From: Butyriboletus loyo
Taxonomy: Eukaryota > Basidiomycota > Agaricomycetes > Boletales > Boletaceae
DNA: 64,000 nt
Direction: 5' to 3'
Assembly (NCBI GenBank): GCA_038093515.1
Contig: JBBPSI010000022.1
Location: forward strand, 148,057 to 212,056
Shown here: positions 33,091-44,247 of the stretch, piece by piece
Layout of the letters: each line of letters opens with the position of its first letter
Position numbering within the stretch: the stretch's first letter is position 1
Made by a program: the position numbers and the translations under genes
The notes under the pieces: generated by a model
The model's input: the letters and a program-made list of their open reading frames with translations, nothing else
Told to the model about the DNA's origin: nothing
Databases searched by the model: none

Positions 33091-35876
33091 TCACCGCTTA
33101 GCGAAGACCTTTTTCAGGAGAGCAAGCACCTTCGGCACGTTCAGTTGAACATACTCCAGGTCCAGCAGATGCTTGTTATCTTTTTGCTGGTGGTTCGATT
33201 GAGTACTGCGTCAGATAGAAAGTACAAGGGAATACCTTCTCCAATAGATCATCAATTTTCAGATCCATCTCAAGAATCGCTTTCTCCCGTCCTTTGTAGT
33301 GTAGTGAGATGATGAAGGTTCCGGGACTTGGTGATGTAATATTAAAGTAGATGTTCGGGCGGCTATAGCAGAGGGCCAGAGTCAGACAATAACACTCGTG
33401 GACTCACGAAACTCACCGATTGTCTGGGACGTTGCTCTCCACAATGATTCCTTCCTTCTCTAACTGTGCATGAGTGAAGCGATAGGGACCAAGGACAACA
33501 CTCCGCGAGGGCTTCCTCTCTCTCCCGCCAACGGTGACAACGCCGACACCTGTCGTGCTTCCCTTGTCCTTGGAAGCAGTTAAGCGAACGTTTTGCAGGT
33601 ATGCCTTGTACTGTTCAAGTTGCGAACGCAAGTAGCTATTGTGATCACAAATCGTTTTGTAGACGGCCTCCAGAGACTTGGTCTCTAGCAGCACCTTGTC
33701 GCGGAGATTACCCAAATGGACAAGTTCTGCAGCCACCTCTTCCTGCATGAGCTTGTAGCCGTCTGCCTGGTCAATGATCCTTAATTCCTCGAGCTCGCGT
33801 AGCATCTCCTTGACCTTGATACCCTTGCGCACAAGAGTGGCATCTTTAGTGGTCGCTGCGCGTTCCGCTAGCGCTGAGAGATTGTAGGGCCGCTTTTCGG
33901 TAGCATGGGGGAGAGAACGTATGAGTTGAACGAGGATGGACTTTGTCTCCATGTATAGCATGTCACTCTGGGAGATCGAGTCCATAAGTGCCGTGTGGAG
34001 GTCTTGGACAGGAGTCTCCCATCGACTGTATAGGTTCAATTCAATAGTGCGATTCTCTTTACGAGGGACCTGAGATGGAGCAGGGCCAAGTTCATCGGTA
34101 AGAATACGTAGATGCTGTTTGTCATTCGGTGACTGCACGGTGCTAAGTGATGAAATTCTATCCAACAGTCAAACTACTCACCAGGGTTTCGATATGCTGC
34201 AAGATCAATGCATGGGTGTTGTACAGTTCATTCATAGTAATGTGGATCGTAAGATCCTTCTTGGAGAGTGCCATGTATTGGTCCATCTGTGAAAACGTTA
34301 CCAAAAAGCCCGAGTGCCAATCAAAGGATCACGCACCTCCAGAGTGTCATAGAAATCGCCAACCTCGCACAGGCTATTGAGGAATTGGTTGATCCGTGCT
34401 TTATTATTCTCAACGAACGGATTCAACGTGATCATGTAGGCCTCCTTTGCATAAGATGGCTTGTTCGCGAGGTTCTGGAGCATCTTTGCTATCTATAGAA
34501 TGCGAGGTTAAGAGATATCCGCAATGCATATTCCCAACGACGGCTCACTAGTGTCAACGTCCGCCGAGGATGTTTAGCGGGTACACCATCAACTAACATG
34601 TACGCCTGGGGCGTAACGATCGCCGGATTGATGAAGCGCAGGAAGAAGAAACCACCTATAAGAGAGCAAATGGCGTAATCTGTGGCCTCTGGATATTTCC
34701 GCTGTTGATCACTGTCAGAAGGCAGGAACTATCATGAGGAAAGCTATCATACGCGAGTCAGACTTCTGATTTGTTTGCAAATCCACCGAATGCCGTAGGG
34801 AACACTTTCCATGCTCTCGATGATGGTGACAAGGAAACTGTTGGCGATCTCCATTAACATGGTGAGTCGAGGGGCGATGATCGCTTGAACGTCAGCGTTT
34901 TCTGCCGCAACTTCGGGAGGAACGCCACGGGGAAGATTCGGGGGTAATGTGCCGGTCTCTTCCTCGATTTGATTAATCATTTGCTCGTAAACCTAGTTCA
35001 AAGTATTGGTTGAAGAGGGAAACGCTAATGAAAGACCAACTCACCTTTACGGGGTTTATCTCGAGATTGAGATCCTTGTGTTCTATGAGACTGTTGATAC
35101 GCTCTGCGAGAACTCCCTTAAGGTAGCTTTGACCTGGACCTCGACGAGTGTAAGTGGTCATCATGCGGGAGACAGGCGTGTTGGCTCGCAGTAGGGAACC
35201 AAATTCTGTGGCAGTCTCGAACTGAGCGGACAGTACGGACTGGAACATGGTAAGGAGTAAATGCTCCTCGCGACTCTCGTACTGGTTGCCATAGAGAGTG
35301 AACATTACAGTCTGGAGAAGAGTGTCAATTTCAGACAAGCTGACGAGTCGACAGAGGTTGGCGATATGACGGGGTTCGGATTGAAGGAGGAAAAAAAGAT
35401 TTGAATACTGCTGGAGCTTGCGATCATCGGGATAATGACCCTCGGTTGGATCGACATCTTCCAGTGTCCGTTCGACTTCACGTTGCTAGAGCGTGGATGT
35501 GGATGAGACATGGTGGGGGAACGACAAAGAATGTGCGGACGCACTTCATCGGCTGCCATCCGGTTCTGGATGAGAAGGGCTATCCGCGAGTCAAGGTAGC
35601 GGACGTCCCGCTCAAGGACAAAGTTTTTCTTTGACTGGACAGAAATCTTTCCCTTGAGATCTCGCAAGCGTTTCTGGGCTGTTTGGAAGAAATGAAAAGG
35701 GAGATGGGGTAGGTGGATATGAACGAGCACGGACCTCTTGCCAAATCATCCTCGACTTCGACATCCTGCTCTGCAGCCATGCTAAACAAGGCGGTCACGC
35801 TGTAGCGGTTGTTGTTTCTGTTCGTGAGCCGCCTGCCCATTGCGGAGACGGACGAGGACTGGTCGACGTAGGACAT
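33091..35876 (-). CDS. GAP1: Ras GTPase-activating protein, IQGAP-like without IQ/CH domains
   Basis: Stimulates GTP hydrolysis by Ras. The start at 35876 reads [16 protein letters not shown], and the stop is at 33091-33093 after VFAKR. Residues 40-100 form a helical segment ([19 protein letters not shown]). The RasGAP domain contains [26 protein letters not shown] (arginine finger region) and [17 protein letters not shown], the signature helix. Next come [18 protein letters not shown] and [12 protein letters not shown], which mark the IQGAP/Gap1 subgroup. The RasGAP C-terminal domain follows, with [22 protein letters not shown] and [17 protein letters not shown]. There is no calponin-homology or IQ motif, matching Schizosaccharomyces Gap1 and Dictyostelium GAPA in layout. 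Short introns interrupt it throughout. It is divergent from the Rim20 gene over 182 bases. Confidence 0.9.
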
Positions 35877-36058
35877 GGTGAGAGGGGGGGTGGAAGATGA
35901 GTAAAAGGGCCCGAGAGGAGTTTGGAACGAAGGGTTCCGAGTTTGAACGAAACGTCTGCGATACGGGGACCAGGAGAGCAAGGGGGAGGAGGAGGAGGAC
36001 AACAAACCAACCAGTGGCGGAGGTGAGAAACGGGTGGCGCGACAAGACTTGTGTCAAG
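35877..36058. promoter_or_regulatory. Shared divergent promoter, RasGAP and Rim20
   Basis: Only 182 bases separate the two start codons, so both 5' leaders and promoters must be packed here. The sequence is purine-rich on the plus strand (GGGGGAGGAGGAGGAGGAC near 35980), with no clear TATA box. Confidence 0.6.
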
Positions 36059-39000
36059 ATGCCAAACCATCTTACCGTCCCCTTCAAAAAAACTTATCCC
36101 GCTCACGTCCGCAACCGCGTACGCGACTACTTGCACAATCACTCGCAGGACCATCCAGATCGATACAAGCACGACGTCGCCTTCTGGGAGGATCTCCGTG
36201 CACCGTGCATCGCGCACGACGTCCGCATTGACACCGTCAACGCCTTCCTCAGGTCCGTTCCGCCCGTCCCTCCAAAAATCCGTCTGACCTCCTCTAGCTA
36301 TCACGCCCAGCTCGTGTTCGTCCTCATAAAGTTCCCCTCAGATGTTCGTGCCACCCGCTCTCCGTGACCCACTCTGATCCATCGCAAACTAGATCGGCCT
36401 CGAGTTTTCTTATGCCCATGTCTTTGCCCCATCGTCTTCCGTCCCCGTCACACTCCGCAGCATCACCTTCGAAAGGGCTGCGACTCTGTTCAACTTGGCC
36501 GCCCTTTACTCTCAATTCGCCGCCTCTGAAGACAGGTCCAGTCAAGACGGTCTAAAGCGGGCGACTCTCCATTACCAGGTCCGTCACGAATGGCTCACTC
36601 TTCTCATCGTCCAGTCACAACCTTGACTCCAGAACGCCGCTGGAACATTCGCTTTCCTTCGCACTTCGGCACTGCCAAAACTCAGCATCCCGCCCGACGC
36701 AGAAGAAACTCCGCTCGATCTAACTGCATCTTTCATCCGCGGCTTGGAATTCCTCATGCTTGCCCAGGCGCAGGAGTGTGCCTGGCAACGCGCAGTCGCA
36801 GGTGCGCGACGTGTTTCATCTTGATAAAACTCGGTCAGTCTTCATCCGTCTCGTGGCAGATCATTACAAGAATAGCCTTGTCGCCAAGTTGGCAGCCGGA
36901 GTTGCATCGCTGTACACCACTTCCTTGGACTCCTTTCGATCCGCTTTGCCTCAAGTCTGTGAAAGGCTACCATCGGTAAGGTCGCAGATTTCTCACTACT
37001 TAGCTTATCATGCTCATCCTATCTTAAGACCTGGATTCCCCACCTAGAAACAAAGCAGTCCCATTTTCGTGCAGCAGCTCAGTACAGAAAGTGCATAGAC
37101 GATCTCGAGGCTAACAAGTTCGCATCGATTCGTTCTCATGACGATAACTTAATCTTCTTGCAGCTATGGCGATGAGCTCCGGCGACTGATTGACGCAGAG
37201 GCTGAAGCGAGACAAGGATACAGCTCGGCCAAACGAAGCGCCATCTCTCCTGCAGTCGTACAGGATATCAAGGTATTGTATTTTTGCCAAATCGAACCTT
37301 GTTTATCCCGACATTGGTCAAGTCCCTGTTAGATGTCTTGCAGAAAAATCTTGCACGGGCCGAGCGAGACAATGATCTTATTTACCACAAAGACATCCCT
37401 CCGCCTTCTGCCATCACGCCAATCCAAGATGTCATCGTTGTCCAGAACAACCTCCTCTCTGGCTTGTCCGATCCGAAAAGTGTGGTGGGTAGCGATCACG
37501 TCCTTTTCGGAGAGTTGCTCAGCTGGGGAGCTAGAGAAGCCGTTAGTACGTTCATATTAGCTGTCACCAAGTCTCAGTGATCGATCTGCTCCTCAGATAT
37601 CTACAACGATAACAAGCAGACCCTTATCAAAGAAAGGATAACCGACTTTGCACAAGAGCTTAATAATGAACTCGACCAGTTCGTGCCCACCTCTCCGCTC
37701 GTGTCCCTTTACTCACCGTACTACAGAACTTTACGTTCTCTCAACCTTCCGTTTTCAATCGAAGCACTGGAACAACCCATTGGACTTCCTCCAAGTTTCT
37801 TGAAGAAAGCCGAAGAAGTTCGATCTGAACAAGGTCCCGAGCGCATCGAGACTTACCTGGAAGATGTTGAGCTCTTAGCTCGGCGGGCCATGGCAGTACT
37901 GGACGAAGTTTGGTGATAAGCATTTCTCGCTGTGGCACTGTATACTCAGCGTCACCTCCAGGCGATGGATGTGTTGGATAATGAAGCATCCGAGGACGAA
38001 GCAGCGCGGAAAGAAGTCCCGATGAAAAGACTACCCTCACATGAAGCCAACCGAGAACTCGTCCAGAAACAAGAGAGATACAGGAGCATTCTCGTAGAAG
38101 CTGCCGGCAGTGACGAAGTCGTTCGCCAAAAATGGAGGCAATGGGAAAACCCTATTTCGCAGCTGGCGTTAGACGAGGTAGAGGTGTGTTCGTTGAATCA
38201 TCGAGCTGCACTCATGGTAGCCTAGGACGAGTTGGAAAATCTTGTGCCCTCTTCTACCATATCGACGGTTGGAAAGAAGCAGGCTGCGGGCAGTCAAACT
38301 CGAGTCCATGCTCGTGCTCTGCGGGGTCTCTTGGAATCACTTGATGACGTCCGTCACAGTCGTGACGAACTCGTTTCCAGGGGCCAACGGCGCGGGGAGG
38401 TCGATGATATCAGACCCCGTATCATGACAGTCGCTGGGAAATTGAACCGTGATGCTGAGATCACTCCTGCGATGTTCACCGATGTTTCAGACGAAGAACT
38501 TGCCAAATATGACAAATTCATTCAGGGTCTTGTGGAGGGACAGAAGAAACAAGAAGGACTGCTGGAAGCCATCAAGGTTCGTCTTGTCACCACATCATCT
38601 ACTCACATGTCACATCATTTTCTAGTCCACAAACGAGAAATTCCTAGCCTCCCGGAAGGAGGATACTTCTGTCAAAGAGCGTGAACAAGCACTACAGAAT
38701 CTCGACCTTGCCTATGCAAAATATCGCGAAATCACGCGCAATTTAGAGGAAGGGAACAAGGTAAGTTCTACATATTGTCTGTCCGACAAACCACAGCTTT
38801 TAACGTGGAACAGTTCTACAACGACATGACCAACATCCTGACGCGGTTCAAGGAAGCATGCCGGGTTTGGAGCAACGCACGTAGTCAAGAAGCACAGTAA
38901 GTAGACGTCTTTGCCACCTTCCGCTCTTGTCCGACGCAACTTTGATAGGTCGTTTTACCGCAGGTTCTCCTCAATGTCTATACAAGAGGCGAACGTCGTC

Positions 39001-39141
39001 GAGCAAGCCAGCGCAGAAGAACCATCGACACCTTCTAAAACACCACGTCGCCAGAAGCGAATCGCAAATTTACCTTCCTTGTCCTCTGAAGAGTGGCAGA
39101 CAGAAGACCTGCCTCCGCCACCGAGTTCAAAGGGTCGGTGA
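36059..39141 (+). CDS. RIM20: Bro1-domain pH-response regulator (PalA/Rim20, ALIX family)
   Basis: Scaffold that binds ESCRT-III and the Rim101/PacC factor in ambient-pH signalling. The start reads MPNHLTVPFKKTYPAHV, which fits PalA/Rim20. The Bro1 domain (about residues 1-370) contains LRSITFERAATLFNLAALYS, LEFLMLAQAQECAWQ, KNSLVAKLAAGVASLY, WIPHLETKQSHFRAAAQYR and AVVQDIKSLLDVL. The LYPxL-binding V domain follows, with LPPSFLKKAEEVRSEQG, LEDVELLARRAMAVLDE, EITPAMFTDVSDEELAKYD and AYAKYREITRNLEEGNKFYN. It ends in a short Pro-rich tail, DLPPPPSSKGR, shorter than in animal ALIX. The protein is split by about a dozen short introns, and the conserved blocks are continuous after splicing. Family assignment is firm. 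The choice of Rim20 over vacuolar Bro1 rests on the Bro1-domain wording and is less sure. Confidence 0.88.
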
Positions 39142-39565
39142 ACATGACGACGTTGGGGAGACAGACAGATGTGTCCGATGGTAGTTTCCAGCGCACGCAT
39201 GGTAGCATACAACGTAATCAATAGTTCTCAGTAAATGTAAGAGACTAGCGTGATTGAAAGGTCGAGTTGAGCATGTTTGGCCGTAGATCTAATAAGGGTC
39301 GTTCTCATGAACATGGGAGGGGCTGGTGAACGTCATAAATGAACGCAGTAACGAATATGATCCTGAAGTCCATGGTATAAACGGAAGCAGGCAAATGAGA
39401 GCCGGCTCCACTGGAGCTTACCCTCCCGAAGGTTATAGTAAGGTTCTCTTCGAGCTTGACCAGCAGGGAGGAAAACGTGTAGCGAGCACCGTCCCGGCGT
39501 TGGCATCGCGAAAGGAAGTGCATAATACACACATAAACCGTCAGCTCGGTTTGACGACAGTGACA
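39142..39565. other. Intergenic region between convergent genes
   Basis: About 420 bases between the 3' ends of Rim20 and the DUF6697-like gene. Frames on both strands exist but show no family signature. Confidence 0.45.
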
Positions 39566-40437
39566 TCAGTTTGCAGCATTGTCAGCTGCACTTTCGCACT
39601 GAAAATTTCCGTCGTAACCGACGCATTTCACACACCACGATTGGATAGGATCGGGGGGAAAATAACGGACAGCATGACCTTCATCTAACGCACGGTGAAC
39701 CTCCGGGGCTGCGTGGAATTTCTCGTTCGAAGGGAGCGCATCTTGGAACTCGGCAGCGGTGAGGTTTCTAGTACGTCTCTTTTGAAGGACGATTTTTGCC
39801 CGGATGTCTACCATCCCCCATCCTTGCGTTGAGACCGTGATGGTCCACGTCTGCTTAACCTGACTGAGGAAAAGACGCCAAAGGTGAGGTGAAAAGGACC
39901 ACGGCTGGGAGACTAGGTATTTACCTTTGGTGCTTGAGATTTCCATCCCTCTGGTGTGAGCGAGGGTGCTGGCGTGCATTGATACTGCACGACGTATAAC
40001 CAACGGTTTGCCTTCAACAGGCTGACCAACACTCGCTCGGTTTGAGGCCGTTCGCTCGCTTCCGGATTGACTGAAGATGCAAAGAATAATCCTGGGGCTC
40101 CGGGCCACTGCAGTGCATGGGGATTTAAAAAGAGGTTCAAATACATGAAATCGTTCAATCCGTGGCGGGCAAGCATTCCTGGCTGGATGATTGGAAAATT
40201 TGATTGTGTGTGTCCTCCCCATTGCTTGGAAGTGAAGTTCCTTGTCGTTGTAACATCCCTGATCGCATGGGTCCAGATCCACATCGCAAGGTGGAATGAG
40301 TGCGATTCGGCACACGTCTCCAGAGAGTATTTATTCCCCACCTTTCCCTGCAAGACGAAATGTACACTGAGGGACGGGATGCAGTGTTTTGAACATATGG
40401 AACAGGACTCTTTTCTTCTCGATGAAGCTTGAATCAT
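39566..40437 (-). CDS. DUF6697-like protein, unknown function
   Basis: The frame opens at 40437 (MIQASSRRKESCSICSKHC), though the true start could be internal. Blocks SKQWGGHTQSN, FPIIQPGMLARHG, WPGAPGLFF, LLKANRWLYVVQYQC and, after an intron (AAAG/GTAAAT to CAGTCAG), WTITVSTQGWGMVDIRAKI and WCVKCVGYDGNFQ are well ordered. From memory this layout (a WG-containing start, a 'greet' block with NRWLY, and a closing VKCVGYD..FQ) fits the Agaricomycete DUF6697 family, which has no known activity. The stop is at 39566. The family call is tentative, but the strand and coding nature are well supported. Confidence 0.55.
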
Positions 40438-40549
40438 TTTCGAATACTATAGCTTAAGCTGTTCAGTTCTGACCTGGGCAGTCCCACCACCGACGACGCT
40501 GCTTAAAAACGACTCTGTCCCAAAGGGGAAAATCACACCTCAAGCTAGC

Positions 40550-41145
40550 ATGAAGTCGGACGATAGTAAGCACAACGAGGAAGGGGACCCTTCCGGCCCT
40601 CCTCCTCCTCCCTACACCCCGCCGCGACCTCCACCATCTGGTTATCGCATTGCACTCAACGTCTCCTCTCCCTTTCCCAGCCCGTCCTACACCAAAGAAC
40701 CCCCTTGCCACGACAGTGACTCCGGTACCTCCCCCGTCTTCCTTGGTTCTGCAATATTCAACAACTCTGTTCACCCATGCAAGATCGCCCCACGTCTAAC
40801 CCCGCCTTGTCGTGTCCCCTATGGTGGTTCCGAGGTCCATCATTACGGCCGCTATGATCTCCTCCCCTTCGATGAAGAGACGATGGAGTGGGTGCCTACT
40901 AGCCTCGGTCGCATTCCTGCCCACCGCCGTCCTGTGCAGGGCGGCTACGAGGAGAATGGTGCAAGACTCTACCATGCAATGGCCACCGTACGCGGTGTCA
41001 AAGTCCCCGGCAAAACCGGTGAACACTTTGTGAGTATTCCTTTGTATGCTGGCTTGCCACCGAACGACGGGTACTCCAGGGAGGGTGTAATGTGGCATAT
41101 GGCGGGATGGAGCACATCATCACTCGGGGGTACGACATATTGTGA
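40550..41145 (+). CDS. DM9/DUF3421 repeat protein
   Basis: Two exons (40550-41029 and 41080-41145) sum to 546 bases and give 181 residues. Residues 1-60 are hydrophilic and Pro-rich (GPPPPPYTPPRPPPSGY), reminiscent of a WW or SH3 ligand. From residue 85 the protein has a DM9-type repeat: PFDEETMEWVPTSLG, then HRRPVQGGYEENGARLYHA, then GVKVPGKTGEHF, and on exon 2 GGCNVAYGGMEH with the end TRGYDIL. The pattern of 'GG.e.dG..LYhaRa...g..vPGK.g.h.gg..v.yGG.E' is the DUF3421/DM9 signature. Splicing at GTGAGT (41030) and CTCCAG (41079) is needed to complete the last repeat. DM9 proteins elsewhere bind mannose-type glycans; the role here is unknown. Confidence 0.82.
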
Positions 41146-41417
41146 GTCAACGTTCGAGATCCCTCTACTAGTTATGTAACGCAATATGGATAGGTGCTGG
41201 AAATAATCTCGTAGGGCGTTCATCGATTCATCGTCTACGCTTGCAAGTTGCAATACCAATACACTTGTCGCTGAAATCCATCCTTGTGAACTCTCAGATC
41301 TCAACGGCCAGCCCAACGTGTCGTTACCAATGGCGGGACGTTCGTGCCTCGTCTGAATATTGGCGGCACGAAACCAAGAGAAATATTACATCACACGGAC
41401 AATGTGTCAACTCTAAG

Positions 41418-43016
41418 CTATTGTCGTGCCCCCTCGACTGGCTGTGTTTGATTCTGTTGTGCAGACTGGTGAGGTTGCAACATCCCCGCCCCCAAAGCTT
41501 GGGTACGGAAAGCCAGTCCACGTGTCTTTTCGATGACCGATTGGTATACTGGGAGTGGTGAGCGGTGAATTTCAATCACATTCTTGATAGACGTTCTCAT
41601 GAGAAATAATATGTTTGGACATCGACACATATACTTACCTTTTCTAGGTCGATCTTTGCATCGGCGCCCATCCGAGTCTCGCGGATGAGATTAACAATCC
41701 ACTTCTCGCCTTCATCCTTGGTAAGGTTCAGTCTCTCCGACAGATCCCTGTAGAAGCAAAGATGAGAAGGGTGCCAAATCCCTCAAGGACCATGACCGGC
41801 GTACCCGATATCAATGCGTTGATGTATGCGGCAGTATGCCTCGCTGATCAAGTAACGTGCATTGTCCAAGAACTCCTCTCTAAATTCTCCGAGGAAAAAG
41901 TCGTCGCCAACAACACGCTCCGCAACCGCTAGCTCCCGTTGGGCAGCTTCAAAATCGAATTCGACATAGAGCTCCTTAAGGAAGGAAGTGATGGGATCTT
42001 GATATTGGTACTCTTCAGTTTGGATGACCTTGACAATCTCCCGGATAGAATGCCGTACACGCGAAGAGGCATTCGTGTTTCCTGTAGCGGATTTTCGAGA
42101 GAGAATCGCAGCAGTAGCCATGTAACGCAGAATCCAAGGGCAAGAGGTTTGGATGGTGTTGAGGTAGGTGGGGGAGAGGAAAGTCTCGAGAAGAAGCGTA
42201 CGGCCTTGAGGGTGATTGAAGTAGACAAAAAGTGACCAATGCACGAGCCATGTCCGCGAGTGCAACTGGGCAAGGGCGGCAGACTCAGTAGCACTCGTCA
42301 AAATAGATGATGGTGAACGAGAGTCAACGATATCTCGGAGCGTGTTGAGCTCTTCAAGAGCGGTCTCCCATTTTCCTGTGAGGATATCTGAGGCGAGTTT
42401 TCCCCAGTGTGCGGAGGTGTTGAGTTCGGTATCGGTGGAGAGGACGCGGAAGTGGTACAAGTAATCCGCTGCGCCGCTGTAGTTTCCGTACGTGTATTGA
42501 AACTGGCCAAAGTTGTACAGCGCCGTGATTTGTTCTAATGTGAGCTGGAGGAAAGGGACTGAGCAGGCACGAGGACGAGATATCGAGCAAGCATACGTTG
42601 TAATTATCTTTGAGATACTGCAAATTTTGATTTTTATCCTGGCGAAGTGCCTGCGCAACGTCCGGGTTCTCGATCACGTCCAGGACGACCTGAGCCTCTT
42701 GCTGTAGCCGCTCGTTCGTCGAGACAGCTTTTTCTCGCTTCCCAGAGAATTCTGGGGAGTAGCAGAATGAGATGTAATATCAAACCTGTGATCCGTAGGT
42801 AGACAGACCCTGAGGAACCTCCTCATCGGGGTGCAGCTGCTCGAACAGGCTGACCGCATAGTCAATCATGTTGGTGCCCTTGGCGAGCTCATACTGGGCT
42901 GCCTGGACCTGCTCGACTGGAAAGAGCGAGGTCTCTACGAGATGGGCGAGTAAAGGAAAAGCGAGATGGCGATCCAAGTACGGGATGATCGTTTTTGAGA
43001 GATCGTACTCGGCCAT
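41418..43016 (-). CDS. EIF3E: Translation initiation factor eIF3 subunit e
   Basis: PCI-domain subunit (Int6) of the eIF3 complex that recruits mRNA to the 40S ribosome. The start [20 protein letters not shown] is highly conserved. Following blocks are [93 protein letters not shown] and, in the PCI domain, [18 protein letters not shown] and AKIDLEK. The tail reads [10 protein letters not shown] before TAG at 41418. Exon 1 ends near 42814 with a GTCTGT donor that restores the frame into [11 protein letters not shown]. The gene is intact. It converges on the DM9 gene and diverges from MPDU1. Confidence 0.96.
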
Positions 43017-43124
43017 TTTTTTTTCTTGCTGATACTCGTAGATCGTGAAGGGTATATCAGCACAGCCACAACCGGTTGGAGGAGACCACGTCTTTCGCCC
43101 ATAACTCCTTGAACCACACCCACC
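43017..43124. promoter_or_regulatory. Shared divergent promoter, eIF3e and MPDU1
   Basis: Only 108 bases lie between the two start codons, the shortest divergent spacer in the window. No TATA box is seen. Confidence 0.6.
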
Positions 43125-44141
43125 ATGACCGCAATTACGAGGAACCTCCCCTGGTTCATCGCAGATCTCGGAACCGCAATCGTCGGCGAGGCAAGTACAT
43201 TTACGACCTATTTACCCTTCGTCCCGAGCGAACACGTTTCTTCAGAAATGCTACTCTTCTCTGGTCGAGGACCTTAACCTTGGTGACGTAGACTGCCTCA
43301 AGTACTCGCTCTCCAAGGGCTTGGGCCTCGGCATCGTCGTCGGGGGCTCCATCATGAAGGTACCCCAGCTAATGCTCAGTAAGCCTTCCGTCGCCTGCTA
43401 CCCGTGCCAGAAACTCATGCTGCCCAAGTCCTGTCTGCGCAGTCTGCCCGCGGCCTCTCCCTACCTGCATACATTCTGGAAACCCTCGCATACGCCATCA
43501 CAACGGCGTACTCCTACAGGAACGACTTCCCCTTCTCCACCTACGGAGAGAACCTTTTCCTTACCATCCAGAACACCCTCATTTCACTTTTAATCGTTTA
43601 TTTGCCCTCAACACCACTCCGCAAGGCGCAAAATACCGTAGGACGACTTGCTGTTATAGTTTTAGGAACAGTTGTTTCTGCCGTCACCCTGTACGCTGTG
43701 CCGAAGGAAACCTTGGGATTCTTCCAACTCGTTACCCTCCCACTCTCGTTGTTTTCAAAGCTCCCTCAAATTATGCAAAACGCTCGTTCCCGCTCGACAG
43801 GCCAGCTTTCGGCCTTTGCCGTCGTCGCCCAAATTGCAGGATGCCTAGCCCGCCTTTTCACCACCGCCACCGAGGTTGGCGATATCATCGTGACCGCAGG
43901 GTTTGCCCTGGCCCTTATTCTAAACATCATAGTCGGCGTACAGATGTGGATGTACTGGGACAAAGATGACAAGGAGTTATACTCGAAGACACTCATTGGC
44001 GTAGTGCATGAGAAGGAGGAGTGGGCACAGACGACGCAACAAAAGGTCGACGTTGTCGTCCCCTCCAAATCCCCTCTCCCTCCCCCTCGGCATACCACCG
44101 CATCTCCTTCGGGCAGGAAGTGGGCACGGAAAGTTGATTAA
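43125..44141 (+). CDS. MPDU1: PQ-loop protein, MPDU1 homologue
   Basis: Membrane protein of the ER needed for use of dolichol-phosphate mannose and glucose in N-glycan and GPI assembly. Exons 43125-43190, 43246-43378 and 43429-44141 sum to 912 bases and give 303 residues. The core reads CLKYSLSKGLGLGIVVGGS, then KVPQLMLILSAQSARGLSL, the first PQ-loop (K-x-P-Q), and LFSKLPQIMQNARSRSTGQL, the second. Hydrophobic helices alternate as in a seven-span PQ-loop protein. The C-terminal 60 residues are charged and cytosolic-like (KKEEWAQTT-type, then a Pro-rich basic tail). The first intron starts with GCAAGT instead of GT, with the exon ending GAG; no GT nearby keeps the frame. Confidence 0.93.
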
Positions 44142-44247
44142 ATAGATTACTGTAATCGGTCTAGGAATGATATATATCGAGCAAGCATTAGATGACGCGC
44201 GCAAGGACCACGGCGAGAGTGCAGGTTTGCTCAAAGATACCGCGCGA

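Noticed and set aside
39326..39688. Plus-strand 120-residue frame downstream of Rim20
   Set aside because: It overlaps the 3' end of the DUF6697-like gene and has no family signature or promoter.
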